DNA from: Hanstruepera flava
Lineage (GTDB): Bacteria > Bacteroidota > Bacteroidia > Flavobacteriales > Flavobacteriaceae
Length of the DNA stretch: 64,000 nt
Reading direction: 5' to 3'
Assembly: GCF_023634025.1 (NCBI RefSeq)
Contig: NZ_JALJCW010000001.1
Coordinates: 1,339,501 to 1,403,500 of the forward strand
This document shows, piece by piece, positions 45,072 to 54,243 of the stretch. A program made the translations under genes and the position numbers. Position 1 is the first letter of the stretch; every line of letters begins with the position of its first letter. A model generated the notes under the pieces. The model did no database searches. It was given only the letters and a program-made list of their open reading frames with translations, and had not been told where the DNA came from.

Positions 45072-46673
45072 ATGGTAAATAAATTAATAGCAATGTATAA
45101 ACCTACGTTAATCTGTGTTGTATTTTTTGTTCTGACTTTCAATTTGTCGGCACAAGATTCTATCCCTAGTACAAATAGAATTCCTCAAGAAAAACTCGTT
45201 GCAGGGGAGCAATATGAATTAGATACCATTATTGATGGTAAAGAGTTCTACAAAAAGCAAATTCAAATTGAAGCTGATTCGACTAACATAAAAGCTTTGG
45301 AAGACCATGAGTTTGCAGTTGAATTGGACCAAAAGTGGTTAGATGAACTATATAGTAATGACCTTTTCGATACTATTTACAATACCATTACTGAACTAGA
45401 TTACAAAGAAGTTTACTACCCAGAACTACCAACCGATACACTTAAAGCGCGATTAGCATTGCTTAATGCAAAAACACCATTTAATATAGAATATAACCCA
45501 TCGCTAGAAAGTGTTATAAAATCCTTTTTAAAGAACAGGAGGCAATATTTTGAACGATTAATGGGTTTGAGCCATTTTTATTTCCCCATGTTTGAAAGGG
45601 AACTGGACAACCATAATGTTCCACTAGAAGTTAAATATTTAGCCATAGTGGAGTCTGCATTAAAACCACGTGCCAAATCACGAGTGGGTGCTACGGGTTT
45701 GTGGCAATTTATGTTCACTACTGGAAAAATGTACGGATTAAATGTTAGCAGTTATGTTGATGAACGCTCCGATCCTATAAAGTCAACAGAAGCAGCCGCT
45801 AAATATTTAGCATCTTTATATACTATTTTTGGTGATTGGGATTTGGCTTTGGCAGCCTATAATTCTGGACCTGGAAATGTGTCAAAAGCTATCAGGCGTT
45901 CAGGAGGGTATCAAAACTATTGGAATATTCGACATAATCTTCCACGTGAAACAGCTGGCTACGTTCCTGCTTTCTTGGCAACCATGTATATTATGGAATA
46001 TGCAAAGGAGCATGGTTTTGTTTCAGAAAAACCAGCCTTTCATCATATAGAAACAGATACAATTGTAGTGAAGCAAATGATTACACTAGATCAGGTTTCT
46101 GAGGCCACAGGTGTCAACATGGAAGAGTTGCAGTTTTTAAACCCGTCGTATAAACTTGATATTATTCCGTTAATAAAAGGTGAAAACTACGCCTTACGCT
46201 TACCACGTTCAGCTGTTGGTGTTTTTGTGAATAATGAAGATGCCATTTATGCAGCGGCACAAGCTGAATTTGATGCGCGAGAGAAACCATTGCCACAGTT
46301 TTTTGATAGCGATAGCAAGGTGCGATATCGTGTGAAATCAGGAGATTATTTGGGAAGAATAGCAAGGAAGTATGGCGTAAGAGTAAGTCAAATAAAACAG
46401 TGGAATGGGTTACGAAGCAATAATTTAAGAATTGGCCAACGATTAACTATTTATCCAAGAAAACCTGTAGCTGTTAACCAAACAGCTAGTTCTAGCACAT
46501 CAAATTCAAGTAGTACCAATACTTCAAAAACATATACCGTGAAAAGCGGTGATTCACTTTGGAGTATTTCTCAAAAATTTCCGGGAGTTTCTGTTCAAAA
46601 TATTCGAGATTGGAACGATATTAGCGGTAACAAATTAAAACCGGGAATGAAACTTAAAATCTCAAAGAGTTAG
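45072..46673 (+). CDS. Membrane-bound lytic transglycosylase (MltD-like) with two LysM repeats
   Basis: 533 residues. The start at 45072 or the ATG at 45093 (MYKPTLICVVFFVLTFNLSAQ) both lead into a signal peptide; the second looks more typical. The SLT domain is near residues 170-330 (AIVESALKPRAKSRVGATGL with the catalytic Glu, then LAAYNSGPGNVSKAIRRSGG). Two LysM repeats end the protein (YRVKSGDYLGRIARKYGV; YTVKSGDSLWSISQKFPGVS), separated by a Ser/Thr-rich linker. It should cleave peptidoglycan glycan strands. A parS-like sequence lies inside the gene at 45938-45953. Confidence 0.92.
   Translation: MVNKLIAMYKPTLICVVFFVLTFNLSAQDSIPSTNRIPQEKLVAGEQYELDTIIDGKEFYKKQIQIEADSTNIKALEDHEFAVELDQKWLDELYSNDLFDTIYNTITELDYKEVYYPELPTDTLKARLALLNAKTPFNIEYNPSLESVIKSFLKNRRQYFERLMGLSHFYFPMFERELDNHNVPLEVKYLAIVESALKPRAKSRVGATGLWQFMFTTGKMYGLNVSSYVDERSDPIKSTEAAAKYLASLYTIFGDWDLALAAYNSGPGNVSKAIRRSGGYQNYWNIRHNLPRETAGYVPAFLATMYIMEYAKEHGFVSEKPAFHHIETDTIVVKQMITLDQVSEATGVNMEELQFLNPSYKLDIIPLIKGENYALRLPRSAVGVFVNNEDAIYAAAQAEFDAREKPLPQFFDSDSKVRYRVKSGDYLGRIARKYGVRVSQIKQWNGLRSNNLRIGQRLTIYPRKPVAVNQTASSSTSNSSSTNTSKTYTVKSGDSLWSISQKFPGVSVQNIRDWNDISGNKLKPGMKLKISKS
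45938..45953 (+). promoter_or_regulatory. Third parS-like site, inside the lytic transglycosylase gene
   Basis: TCTTCCACGTGAAACA differs from the mnmG-flanking parS 16-mer only at position 2. It lies in the coding region for LPRETAGY, so its sequence is also constrained by the protein. Confidence 0.6.
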
Positions 46674-46696
46674 CCTCCTTATTAAAGACAAACATT

Positions 46697-47674
46697 ATGC
46701 GTAACATTCTAATTGCTATTGCCTCAATCTTTTTTATTGTTTCCTGCGGAAAAGACAAATCTAAAAACCAACGCATTCTTTCAGAATCTTCAGGTAAAAT
46801 AAACGATTTAGCGGTAGTTGTTGATAATGACTTATGGGAAGGTGCTGTAGGAGAAGGCATTCGTGATGTTTTGGCTGCGCCAGTTTATGGTTTGCCTCAA
46901 GATGAACCATTATTTCATTTAAGTCAGATGCCTCCATCAGTTTTTACTGGGTTTGCAAAGCGCGGCAGAATCGTTTTAAAAATTGAAAAAGGCAATGAAG
47001 CCGATGTTAAAATAGCAAAAGATGTTTTTGCAAGACCACAAAAAGTTGTTGTGGTTTCTGGTTTGACGGATGATGAAATAGTAAACCAGTTAAAAGAAAA
47101 TGCCAGCAGAATAGTTTCTGCTCTTAAAAGCGAAGAAATAAAAGAAAGACAGCGACGTACTAAAATATCCTTACATAAAAACAATTCCATAAAAGAAAAT
47201 TTAGGCATTTCTATAGAGTTTCCTTCTGCCTATCGTATCGCAAAAGAAGACAATGATTTTTATTGGATAAGAAAAGACATAACAACAGGAACAACCAATT
47301 TAATGGTTTATGAAATGCCTTATGGCTCTATTACAGAAAATGATAGTTTAGTAAATCAGATTATAAGAATGCGCGACTCCATAGGAAAAGTTCATATACC
47401 AGGCCCTTTAGATGGCTCATTTATGATTACTGAAAACAAATATGCGCCATTTATTTCTAAAACAACAATTGATGATAAACCAGCCTACGAAACAAGAGGA
47501 CTTTGGGATGTAAAGAATGCTTTTATGTCTGGGCCATTTGTGAATTATATAATTGAAGATCAACAGAACAATAGATTATTAGTTGTAGAGGGTTTTGCTT
47601 TTGCGCCATCAGTTGAGAAACGCGATTATATGTTTGAATTGGAATCTATTATTAAATCCATAAGATTCGAGTAG
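46697..47674 (+). CDS. DUF4837 lipoprotein
   Basis: 325 residues. MRNILIAIASIFFIVSC is a lipoprotein signal (Cys17). The mature chain shows the DUF4837 layout: an N-terminal segment with GAVGEGIRDVLAAPVYGLPQ and a C-terminal half with YWIRKDITTGTTNLMVYEMP and ETRGLWDVKNAFMSGPFVNY. Function unknown. It follows the transglycosylase by 23 bases, so the two are probably one transcript. Confidence 0.85.
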   Translation: MRNILIAIASIFFIVSCGKDKSKNQRILSESSGKINDLAVVVDNDLWEGAVGEGIRDVLAAPVYGLPQDEPLFHLSQMPPSVFTGFAKRGRIVLKIEKGNEADVKIAKDVFARPQKVVVVSGLTDDEIVNQLKENASRIVSALKSEEIKERQRRTKISLHKNNSIKENLGISIEFPSAYRIAKEDNDFYWIRKDITTGTTNLMVYEMPYGSITENDSLVNQIIRMRDSIGKVHIPGPLDGSFMITENKYAPFISKTTIDDKPAYETRGLWDVKNAFMSGPFVNYIIEDQQNNRLLVVEGFAFAPSVEKRDYMFELESIIKSIRFE

Positions 47675-47692
47675 AAAAACAATTAAAAGTAT

Positions 47693-47722
47693 AAAAAACC
47701 CAACTAATTAGTTGGGTTTTTT
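47693..47722. terminator. Perfect 30-bp palindromic bidirectional terminator
   Basis: AAAAAACCCAACTAA is followed immediately by its exact reverse complement. A and T runs on each side make it active in both directions, for the DUF4837 gene (+) and tatA (-). Confidence 0.9.
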
Positions 47723-47744
47723 ATTTTATTAAAAAAGAAATATT

Positions 47745-47921
47745 TCACTCCTTTTTATCTTTTTCTTCATCTTTACTGGCGTCTTTAAATTCCTTAATTC
47801 CGCTACCTAAACCACGCATTAATTCAGGTATTTTCTTTCCGCCAAATAACAATAGTACAATAACAACAATAAGTGCTATTTGCCATGGCCCGATTGCTAA
47901 TGGTAAAATATATAAACTCAT
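47745..47921 (-). CDS. tatA: Twin-arginine translocase subunit TatA/TatE-like
   Basis: A 58-residue protein on the - strand (stop TGA 47745-47747, ATG 47919-47921). One membrane helix ([19 protein letters not shown]) ends in the FGGKK hinge, followed by the amphipathic helix [18 protein letters not shown] and a charged tail KDEEKDKKE. This is the TatA fold that forms the pore for folded Tat substrates. No tatC is in the window. A -7 element TAACTTTG lies at 47941-47948. Confidence 0.93.
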   Translation of the reverse strand: MSLYILPLAIGPWQIALIVVIVLLLFGGKKIPELMRGLGSGIKEFKDASKDEEKDKKE

Positions 47922-47940
47922 TTTATAAAAATTTAGACCA

Positions 47941-47948
47941 CAAAGTTA
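47941..47948 (-). promoter_or_regulatory. Candidate -7 element of the tatA promoter
   Basis: On the - strand the box reads TAACTTTG (TAnnTTTG), 19 bases before the tatA ATG. Confidence 0.45.
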
Positions 47949-48039
47949 ATAATTAAAGTTTAATATAATCGTTTATTCAGGAACTTTAGTATCAAGTTGG
48001 CAAGCTTATGATTTATTTTTAATTAATTTTGTTTGCAAC

Positions 48040-48909
48040 ATGAGCAATAAAAAGAAAAAACCAAAAAAGTTTACCAAAAAACTACTCAATAAATACCGTT
48101 TGGTTATCCTAAACGAAGATACATTTGAGGAGCGCTTATCATTCAGATTAACACGACTAAATGTGTTTGTGTTAATATCGTTATCGTCAATTTTTTTGGT
48201 AGTGGCCACAATCATTCTCATTGCTTTCACCTCCTTACGGGAATACATTCCAGGATACTCATCAACCGAGCTTAAAAAACAAGCTACAGAGTTGAATTAT
48301 AAAACAGACTCGTTAATGCAGGTAATAGCAGTTAACGAGCAGTACTATTCATCCATCAAAAAGGTGCTTTATGGTGAAGTGAGTTCTGTAGACTTTAATC
48401 GAGACTCTATTATTGAAGCCACAAAAAGTGAAGTTGATCAACAAGATTTAATACCAAACAAAGCCGATTCACTTTTGCGTGAAAAAGTAAAAAAGGAAGA
48501 TAAATACAACTTGTTTGATTCAGCCAAATTAAACACGAGTTTTGTATTGTTTCCACCTGTAACCGGGACCATATCGCAAGACTACAACATTAAAGAAAAA
48601 CATTTTGCAGTAGATATTATAACCGAAAAAGGAACTCCGGTAAAGGCAACGGCCGATGGCACTGTTATTTTTGCCGAATGGACAACGGAAGCAGGTTATG
48701 TAATAATTATAGAGCATAGCAAAGGCTTAATTTCGGTTTATAAACACAATAGTTTATTAACAAAAACTCAAGGCGATTTGGTAAAATCTGGAGAAGTTAT
48801 TGCTACTACAGGAAACACGGGAGATTTAACAACTGGGCCTCATTTGCATTTTGAGCTTTGGAGTGATGGCTATCCTATTAACCCAACCAACTTTATAGAT
48901 TTCAATTAA
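48040..48909 (+). CDS. M23 (LytM-like) peptidase-domain envelope protein
   Basis: 289 residues. A basic cytoplasmic N terminus (MSNKKKKPKKFTKKLLNKYR) leads into one membrane segment (about 47-68, VFVLISLSSIFLVVATIILI), a coiled-coil-like part, and a C-terminal M23 domain with HFAVDIITEKGTPVKATADG and GPHLHFELWSDGYPINP, so the metal ligands H-x3-D and HxH are present. It probably cleaves peptidoglycan cross-links or activates other hydrolases. The stop overlaps the GH3 start as TAATG. Confidence 0.9.
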   Translation: MSNKKKKPKKFTKKLLNKYRLVILNEDTFEERLSFRLTRLNVFVLISLSSIFLVVATIILIAFTSLREYIPGYSSTELKKQATELNYKTDSLMQVIAVNEQYYSSIKKVLYGEVSSVDFNRDSIIEATKSEVDQQDLIPNKADSLLREKVKKEDKYNLFDSAKLNTSFVLFPPVTGTISQDYNIKEKHFAVDIITEKGTPVKATADGTVIFAEWTTEAGYVIIIEHSKGLISVYKHNSLLTKTQGDLVKSGEVIATTGNTGDLTTGPHLHFELWSDGYPINPTNFIDFN

Positions 48910-50411
48910 TGATTACAATAAAATCGGTTCTGGCAAAGCTTTTTGCTAAATGGGTTTATATAAAAACTCAAGAGTGGGTCAACAATCCTATTGAAACACA
49001 AGAAAAAGTATTTCAGGAGCTCATAGCTACTGCTACAGCCACAAAATTTGGAAAAGACCACGATTTTTTAAGTATTAATAACCATAACGACTTTATAAAG
49101 CGTGTTCCCGTGAGAGATTATGAGGGCTTAAAACCTTATGTAGACAAAGTTGTACAAGGTGAAGAGAATGTTTTGTGGAAAGGTAAACCAATTTATTTTG
49201 CAAAAACATCAGGAACTACTTCAGGATCTAAATATATTCCAATAACCAAAGAAAGCATGCCAACTCATGTTGAGGCTGCAAGAAATGCCATTCTATTATA
49301 CATCCATGAAACAGGTAATGCCAAATTTGTAGATGGAAAAATGATTTTTCTTCAAGGTAGCCCGATTCTAGAAAAAAAGAACGGTGTACAATTAGGAAGG
49401 CTGTCGGGTATTGTGGCGCATTATGTGCCACAATATCTTCAAAAAAACAGGATGCCTTCTTGGGAGACAAATTGTATTGAAGATTGGGAAACGAAAGTAA
49501 ATGCTATTGTTGAAGAAACATTACCCGAAAATATGACGGTAATTTCTGGTATTCCGTCATGGGTTCAAATGTATTTTGAAAAGATTCAAGAAAAAACAGG
49601 CAAAAAGGTTGGAGATGTTTTTAAAAACTTCAATCTGTTTATTTTCGGAGGCGTAAATTACGAACCATATCGTTCTAAATTTGAAAACCTTATAGGGAGA
49701 CCGGTTGATAGTATTGAGTTGTTTCCAGCAAGTGAAGGGTTTTTTGCTTTTCAAGACAAGCAAAGTGAGAAAGGCATGCTGTTACAACTTAATTCGGGTA
49801 TTTTTTATGAATTTATAAAAGCTGAAGACTTTTATAATGAAAACCCAAATCGATACACCATAAAGGATGTTCAGTTAGGCATTAACTATGTTATGATTAT
49901 TTCTACCAATGCAGGCCTTTGGGCTTATAATCTTGGCGACACTGTAATGTTTACGTCAATTCAACCCTATCGTGTAATAGTTTCTGGAAGAATTAAACAT
50001 TTTATTTCAGCTTTTGGAGAACATGTTATCGGGAAGGAAGTGGAGCAAGCATTGCAGGAAGGATTGGCGAACACAAAAGCACAGGTTTCAGAATTTACGG
50101 TCGCACCACAGATCAATCCTACAAGTGGACTACCATATCATGAATGGTTTATAGAATTTGAAGCTGAAATAGACGATTTATCAGAAATCTCAAAACAAAT
50201 AGATGAGTCATTACAGCGCCAAAACTCCTATTATTTCGATTTAATTAATGGTCAAGTATTAAGACCATTGGTTATTACAAAAGTAAAGAAAAACGGCTTC
50301 CATGAATACATGAAATCTATAGGTAAATTAGGAGGTCAGAACAAACTACCAAGACTCTCAAACGATCGGAAAATTGCAGATGCATTAAACGATTTAAAAT
50401 TGACTAAATAA
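48909..50411 (+). CDS. GH3-family (auxin-responsive-like) acyl-adenylating protein
   Basis: 500 residues of the GH3 superfamily. The ATP/AMP-binding motif is YFAKTSGTTSGSKYIPIT, with later motifs FPASEGFFAFQ and the hinge region YRVIVSGRIKHFISAFGEH, as in adenylating enzymes. Plant homologues conjugate amino acids to hormone carboxylates; the bacterial substrate is unknown. Translationally coupled to the M23 gene. Confidence 0.9.
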   Translation: MITIKSVLAKLFAKWVYIKTQEWVNNPIETQEKVFQELIATATATKFGKDHDFLSINNHNDFIKRVPVRDYEGLKPYVDKVVQGEENVLWKGKPIYFAKTSGTTSGSKYIPITKESMPTHVEAARNAILLYIHETGNAKFVDGKMIFLQGSPILEKKNGVQLGRLSGIVAHYVPQYLQKNRMPSWETNCIEDWETKVNAIVEETLPENMTVISGIPSWVQMYFEKIQEKTGKKVGDVFKNFNLFIFGGVNYEPYRSKFENLIGRPVDSIELFPASEGFFAFQDKQSEKGMLLQLNSGIFYEFIKAEDFYNENPNRYTIKDVQLGINYVMIISTNAGLWAYNLGDTVMFTSIQPYRVIVSGRIKHFISAFGEHVIGKEVEQALQEGLANTKAQVSEFTVAPQINPTSGLPYHEWFIEFEAEIDDLSEISKQIDESLQRQNSYYFDLINGQVLRPLVITKVKKNGFHEYMKSIGKLGGQNKLPRLSNDRKIADALNDLKLTK

Positions 50412-50415
50412 TAGT

Positions 50416-50423
50416 ATCTTTGG
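50416..50423 (+). promoter_or_regulatory. Candidate -7 promoter element for the DUF6909-like gene
   Basis: TATCTTTG matches TAnnTTTG, 16 bases before the ATG at 50440. Confidence 0.45.
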
Positions 50424-50439
50424 AGTCCAAATTTAATAT

Positions 50440-52131
50440 ATGAGTAGTAAAAAACATCATGCTAGAACAAGAGCTCAAGAAAGCTCGAATGCTATTGAGA
50501 GAATGTACATTACTATGAGACACTTATTTAACCGAGGCTTTTATAAGCCAATGGGAGTGTCAGGAGAAACACTTCGCGAAGCATTATTGCTATTGCGTCC
50601 AGAAATTTATGGATCAATTGGCGATGAAAAAGCAGAACTGGACGGATTGCTTTATGTGATTGACAGGCTACCACAAGGCATAGAAGAATGTCGTTTTATT
50701 AACCTCACCAGCGATGAAGGTTATGCCAATTCGCATTTTAAACCAATCATCCCACCAAAGAGGAGGCGTAATTGCTACCGCATAGATGAGGAGCAAATGA
50801 ATATTGAAATCACCAGAGGACGCTCAGAAATCTATGATATTTTAACACATTTAACCTTTCTGTTTGTTGAGTCACATAAAATTTCAAAGCGGGTCTTAAT
50901 TGACGAAAAAGGCAACACAACCCGTGATTGGATAAAACTTGAAGAAGCTGTTTTGTCCAAAAAGAAATTGACTCAAAATGAACGAGAAGTTGCTATTACG
51001 CATACAGCAAATATTTTGGGAAGGACATTTAATGAGTTGAGTTCAGTTTATGGGCACTTTAAAACTCCAAATCAACCAGAACGGTTACTTCATTTGGTTT
51101 ATTGGTTAGGAAAATTAGCAATAGAAGAAGTTATAAACAACAATAAAAGAACCGTAACATTTAGCCCTGTTTTACGTGAGCGACTAGGGCATCATATTCA
51201 TGGTGAAATTTGGTCAGACAACATAAAGAAGATATTAAACGAGAAAGGCCTTCTAGAGCGACCAATTCATATTATTAGTGCCAACATGCACAGCGTAATG
51301 AACACATTATTTGCTCCTTCCGCATTAAAGACGATGCTGTCTAAAAAATCAATTTTTCAAGTCTATGAAGAGTTGAGTAAAAAAGAAAATGAAACATTGC
51401 GCAATAAAGTAACAAAAGAGGCGTTGCAAAAGGGCATGATATATATTCAAGATACATCGGGAACTAATATTGATGTTCAAATTTTTGATACGGAACAATT
51501 AGATATTTCTTTATGTGATTTGGGTTTAGAAGCAAAAGTAAAAACTTTGCAAAAACCTATTATATTTGTCATGGATTATGCTTTTGGCGAACAGGCCTAT
51601 GAGACTATAGATGAGTTGCTTAAACCATTTTCAATTCAGGGAAAACATACGTGCTTAAATGTAGAATCAATTTCCATTATGGGTAAGGCAGGTATTTTAG
51701 AAGGAGGCAAAGGGGATATCATGATCCCTTCTGCCCATATTTTTGAAGGCACAGCCGACAATTATCCATTTGAAAATGAACTTTCTAAATCTGATTTGGA
51801 AGGCAATGGGGTTAATGTTTTTGAAGGCAGTATGATAACTGTTTTAGGAACTTCATTACAGAATAAAGATATTTTAAAGTTTTTTCACAACTCAACATGG
51901 AATGTTATCGGACTGGAGATGGAAGGCGCGCATTACCAAAAAGCGGTTCAAGCAGCATCAAAGGTCAGAAAATCAATTAATCCAAATGTGAAAGTTCGTT
52001 ACGCATATTATGCAAGTGATAACCCGTTGGAAACAGGAAGCACTTTAGCTTCGGGCGGGCTTGGGACATCAGGAGTCAAACCAACTTATTTAATAACTAG
52101 AAAAATATTGCAACAAATATTTAACAACTAA
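50440..52131 (+). CDS. Conserved Bacteroidota protein, probably DUF6909, with nucleoside-phosphorylase-like C terminus
   Basis: 563 residues, no signal peptide. I recognise it as a widespread Bacteroidota protein, probably DUF6909, without established function. The N-terminal half is helical (EIYDILTHLTFLFVESHKI). The C-terminal 200 residues contain PIIFVMDYAFGEQAYETIDE, SIMGKAGILEGGKGDIMIPS and GLEMEGAHYQKAV; the EMEGA motif and the gene order of these elements resemble nucleoside phosphorylase/MTA nucleosidase folds. It is followed after 8 bases by the Wzz-like gene. Confidence 0.7.
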   Translation: MSSKKHHARTRAQESSNAIERMYITMRHLFNRGFYKPMGVSGETLREALLLLRPEIYGSIGDEKAELDGLLYVIDRLPQGIEECRFINLTSDEGYANSHFKPIIPPKRRRNCYRIDEEQMNIEITRGRSEIYDILTHLTFLFVESHKISKRVLIDEKGNTTRDWIKLEEAVLSKKKLTQNEREVAITHTANILGRTFNELSSVYGHFKTPNQPERLLHLVYWLGKLAIEEVINNNKRTVTFSPVLRERLGHHIHGEIWSDNIKKILNEKGLLERPIHIISANMHSVMNTLFAPSALKTMLSKKSIFQVYEELSKKENETLRNKVTKEALQKGMIYIQDTSGTNIDVQIFDTEQLDISLCDLGLEAKVKTLQKPIIFVMDYAFGEQAYETIDELLKPFSIQGKHTCLNVESISIMGKAGILEGGKGDIMIPSAHIFEGTADNYPFENELSKSDLEGNGVNVFEGSMITVLGTSLQNKDILKFFHNSTWNVIGLEMEGAHYQKAVQAASKVRKSINPNVKVRYAYYASDNPLETGSTLASGGLGTSGVKPTYLITRKILQQIFNN

Positions 52132-52139
52132 CTACTATT

Positions 52140-53198
52140 ATGAGCAATAATTCAGCACAACAAAACACTAATGAAGAAGTAGATTTGGGTCAACTTTTTA
52201 AAATGATTGGTAATTTATTTGAAAGATTTTTCGATTTTATTTTTTCAATACTTAAGAGTATATTCTCTGTCATAATTTATAGTATAAAAGCAATTATAGT
52301 TAATTTTAAAATAATTATAATAACTATGGTTTTGGCTGGAGTGTTAGGGTTTGCTTTACAGAAATATAGCCCTAATGTTTATACCTCTTCAATGTTGGTT
52401 AGGCCATATTTCGATTCTAAGTTTGAGCTTATAAATAATATAGGCTATTATAACGCACTAATAGCAAATGAAAACTACGAGTCTCTTGCCGAGGTTTTTG
52501 ATATTGATTTAAAAAACGCAAAAGAAATCATTGCATTTGAAGTTGAGTCTGGACCTGAGACTGAAAATGATAGAATTCTTCAATATGATAGGTTTGTTAA
52601 ATCTATAGACAGTGTTAGAGCGCAAGATGTTAGTTTTGAAGATTACATAGAGAATAGAAGTATTTACAGTGGAGATTTATTTCAAATAAGCGCATTTTCA
52701 GTTAAGAATAATATTTTTAAGGATCTTGAGGAGGGATTGAACAATTCGTTCTCTAATAAATACTCATCGAAAAAGATGAAGAAAAGAGATTCATTGATTA
52801 CTATTCAGAAAAAGAATATTTTAGAACAATTATCTCAAGTAGATTCACTTCAAAAAATATATATAAGGGTTTTGGAGGAGGAATCTAAGTCTAAATCAAC
52901 AGAAATTACTTTAGGAGGAGAAGGCTTTTCTTTAAGTAATGATAAAACTAAAACGAGAGAATATGAGTTATTGAATAAAGAAATTGAATTGAGAAATGAA
53001 TTAAAAAAGTTAGATGAAAAGAAAGTTGATGAGGATGTGGTTTTTGATGTTATTTCAGGCTTTCAAGAAGTTGGAACCAAGCATGAAGAATGGCATCAAA
53101 AGTATATGCTAATATTTCCAATCCTTGCCTTCATATTATTATGTCTACTTTATTTAACCAACAAGACGGTTCAGTATGTTAAAAACTATGAGGCATAA
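52140..53198 (+). CDS. Wzz-like polysaccharide chain-length/co-polymerase protein
   Basis: 352 residues. A membrane segment near residues 55-75 (IIIITMVLAGVLGFALQKY) and a C-terminal one (YMLIFPILAFILLCLLYL) enclose a periplasmic domain with coiled coil (about 190-310). Two membrane anchors around a periplasmic loop is the Wzz/PCP architecture that sets O-antigen or capsule chain length. Placement before rfb genes agrees. No tyrosine kinase domain is fused. Confidence 0.75.
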   Translation: MSNNSAQQNTNEEVDLGQLFKMIGNLFERFFDFIFSILKSIFSVIIYSIKAIIVNFKIIIITMVLAGVLGFALQKYSPNVYTSSMLVRPYFDSKFELINNIGYYNALIANENYESLAEVFDIDLKNAKEIIAFEVESGPETENDRILQYDRFVKSIDSVRAQDVSFEDYIENRSIYSGDLFQISAFSVKNNIFKDLEEGLNNSFSNKYSSKKMKKRDSLITIQKKNILEQLSQVDSLQKIYIRVLEEESKSKSTEITLGGEGFSLSNDKTKTREYELLNKEIELRNELKKLDEKKVDEDVVFDVISGFQEVGTKHEEWHQKYMLIFPILAFILLCLLYLTNKTVQYVKNYEA

Positions 53199-54240
53199 AA
53201 AAATTCTAATTACTGGAGGGGCAGGGTTTATAGGGTCTCATGTTGTAAGGGTTTTTGTTGAAAAATACCCTCACTACCATATTTTTAATTTAGATGCCTT
53301 AACATATGCAGGCAATTTAGAAAACTTAAAAGACATTCAAGACAAACCTAATTATACATTTGTAAAAGCCGATATAGTAAATGAAAAGGTAATTAACTCT
53401 CTTTTTGAAGAGCATAGGTTTGAAGGAGTTATTCATTTAGCAGCAGAATCGCATGTCGATCGTTCAATAAAAGACCCATTGGCTTTTGTAAAAACAAATG
53501 TTATAGGGACAATGAACTTACTAAATGCTTTTAAGAAAACATGGGAAGGCAATTTTTCAGGAAAACGTTTTTATCATATTAGTACAGATGAGGTTTATGG
53601 CACATTAGGAGAAACGGGGCTTTTTACAGAAACCACACCTTATGATCCGAACTCACCTTATTCGGCTTCAAAAGCTAGTTCAGATCATTTTGTAAGGGCT
53701 TATGGAGAAACTTATAAAATTCCATACGTTATTACAAATTGCTCAAATAACTATGGACAAAATCAATTTCCAGAAAAACTAATTCCGCTATTTATTAACA
53801 ACATATTAAACAAAAGACCACTGCCGGTCTATGGAGATGGTAATTATACTAGGGATTGGTTATATGTAGTTGATCATGCTAGAGCGATAGATTTGGTATT
53901 TCATGAAGGTAAAAATGCAGAAACCTATAACATAGGTGGGTTTAATGAGTGGAAAAACATAGATTTAGTGAAACTTCTTTGTGAGCAAATGGATAGAAAA
54001 CTAAACAAAGAAGTTGGAACTTCAGAAAAGCTAATAACGTATGTAAAAGACAGACCGGGTCATGATTTAAGATATGCTATAGATGCAAGAAAAATTAAAA
54101 ATGAACTAGGTTGGAAACCTTCTGTAACATTCGAAGAAGGGTTGTCAAAAACAATCGATTGGTATTTAGATAACGATGAATGGTTACAAAATGTTACTAG
54201 CGGCGCTTATCAAGATTATTACCAAAAACAATATAGTTAA
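53188..54240 (+). CDS. rfbB: dTDP-glucose 4,6-dehydratase
   Basis: I use the ATG at 53188 (MRHKKILITGGAGFIGSHVV), giving 350 residues; the ATG at 53176 adds four residues. Extended SDR signatures: GGAGFIGSHV, DEVYG and the catalytic SPYSASKASSDHF (YxxxK). It converts dTDP-glucose to the 4-keto-6-deoxy form, second step to dTDP-L-rhamnose. The start overlaps the Wzz-like gene by 11 bases. Confidence 0.96.
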   Translation: MRHKKILITGGAGFIGSHVVRVFVEKYPHYHIFNLDALTYAGNLENLKDIQDKPNYTFVKADIVNEKVINSLFEEHRFEGVIHLAAESHVDRSIKDPLAFVKTNVIGTMNLLNAFKKTWEGNFSGKRFYHISTDEVYGTLGETGLFTETTPYDPNSPYSASKASSDHFVRAYGETYKIPYVITNCSNNYGQNQFPEKLIPLFINNILNKRPLPVYGDGNYTRDWLYVVDHARAIDLVFHEGKNAETYNIGGFNEWKNIDLVKLLCEQMDRKLNKEVGTSEKLITYVKDRPGHDLRYAIDARKIKNELGWKPSVTFEEGLSKTIDWYLDNDEWLQNVTSGAYQDYYQKQYS

Positions 54241-54243
54241 AAG

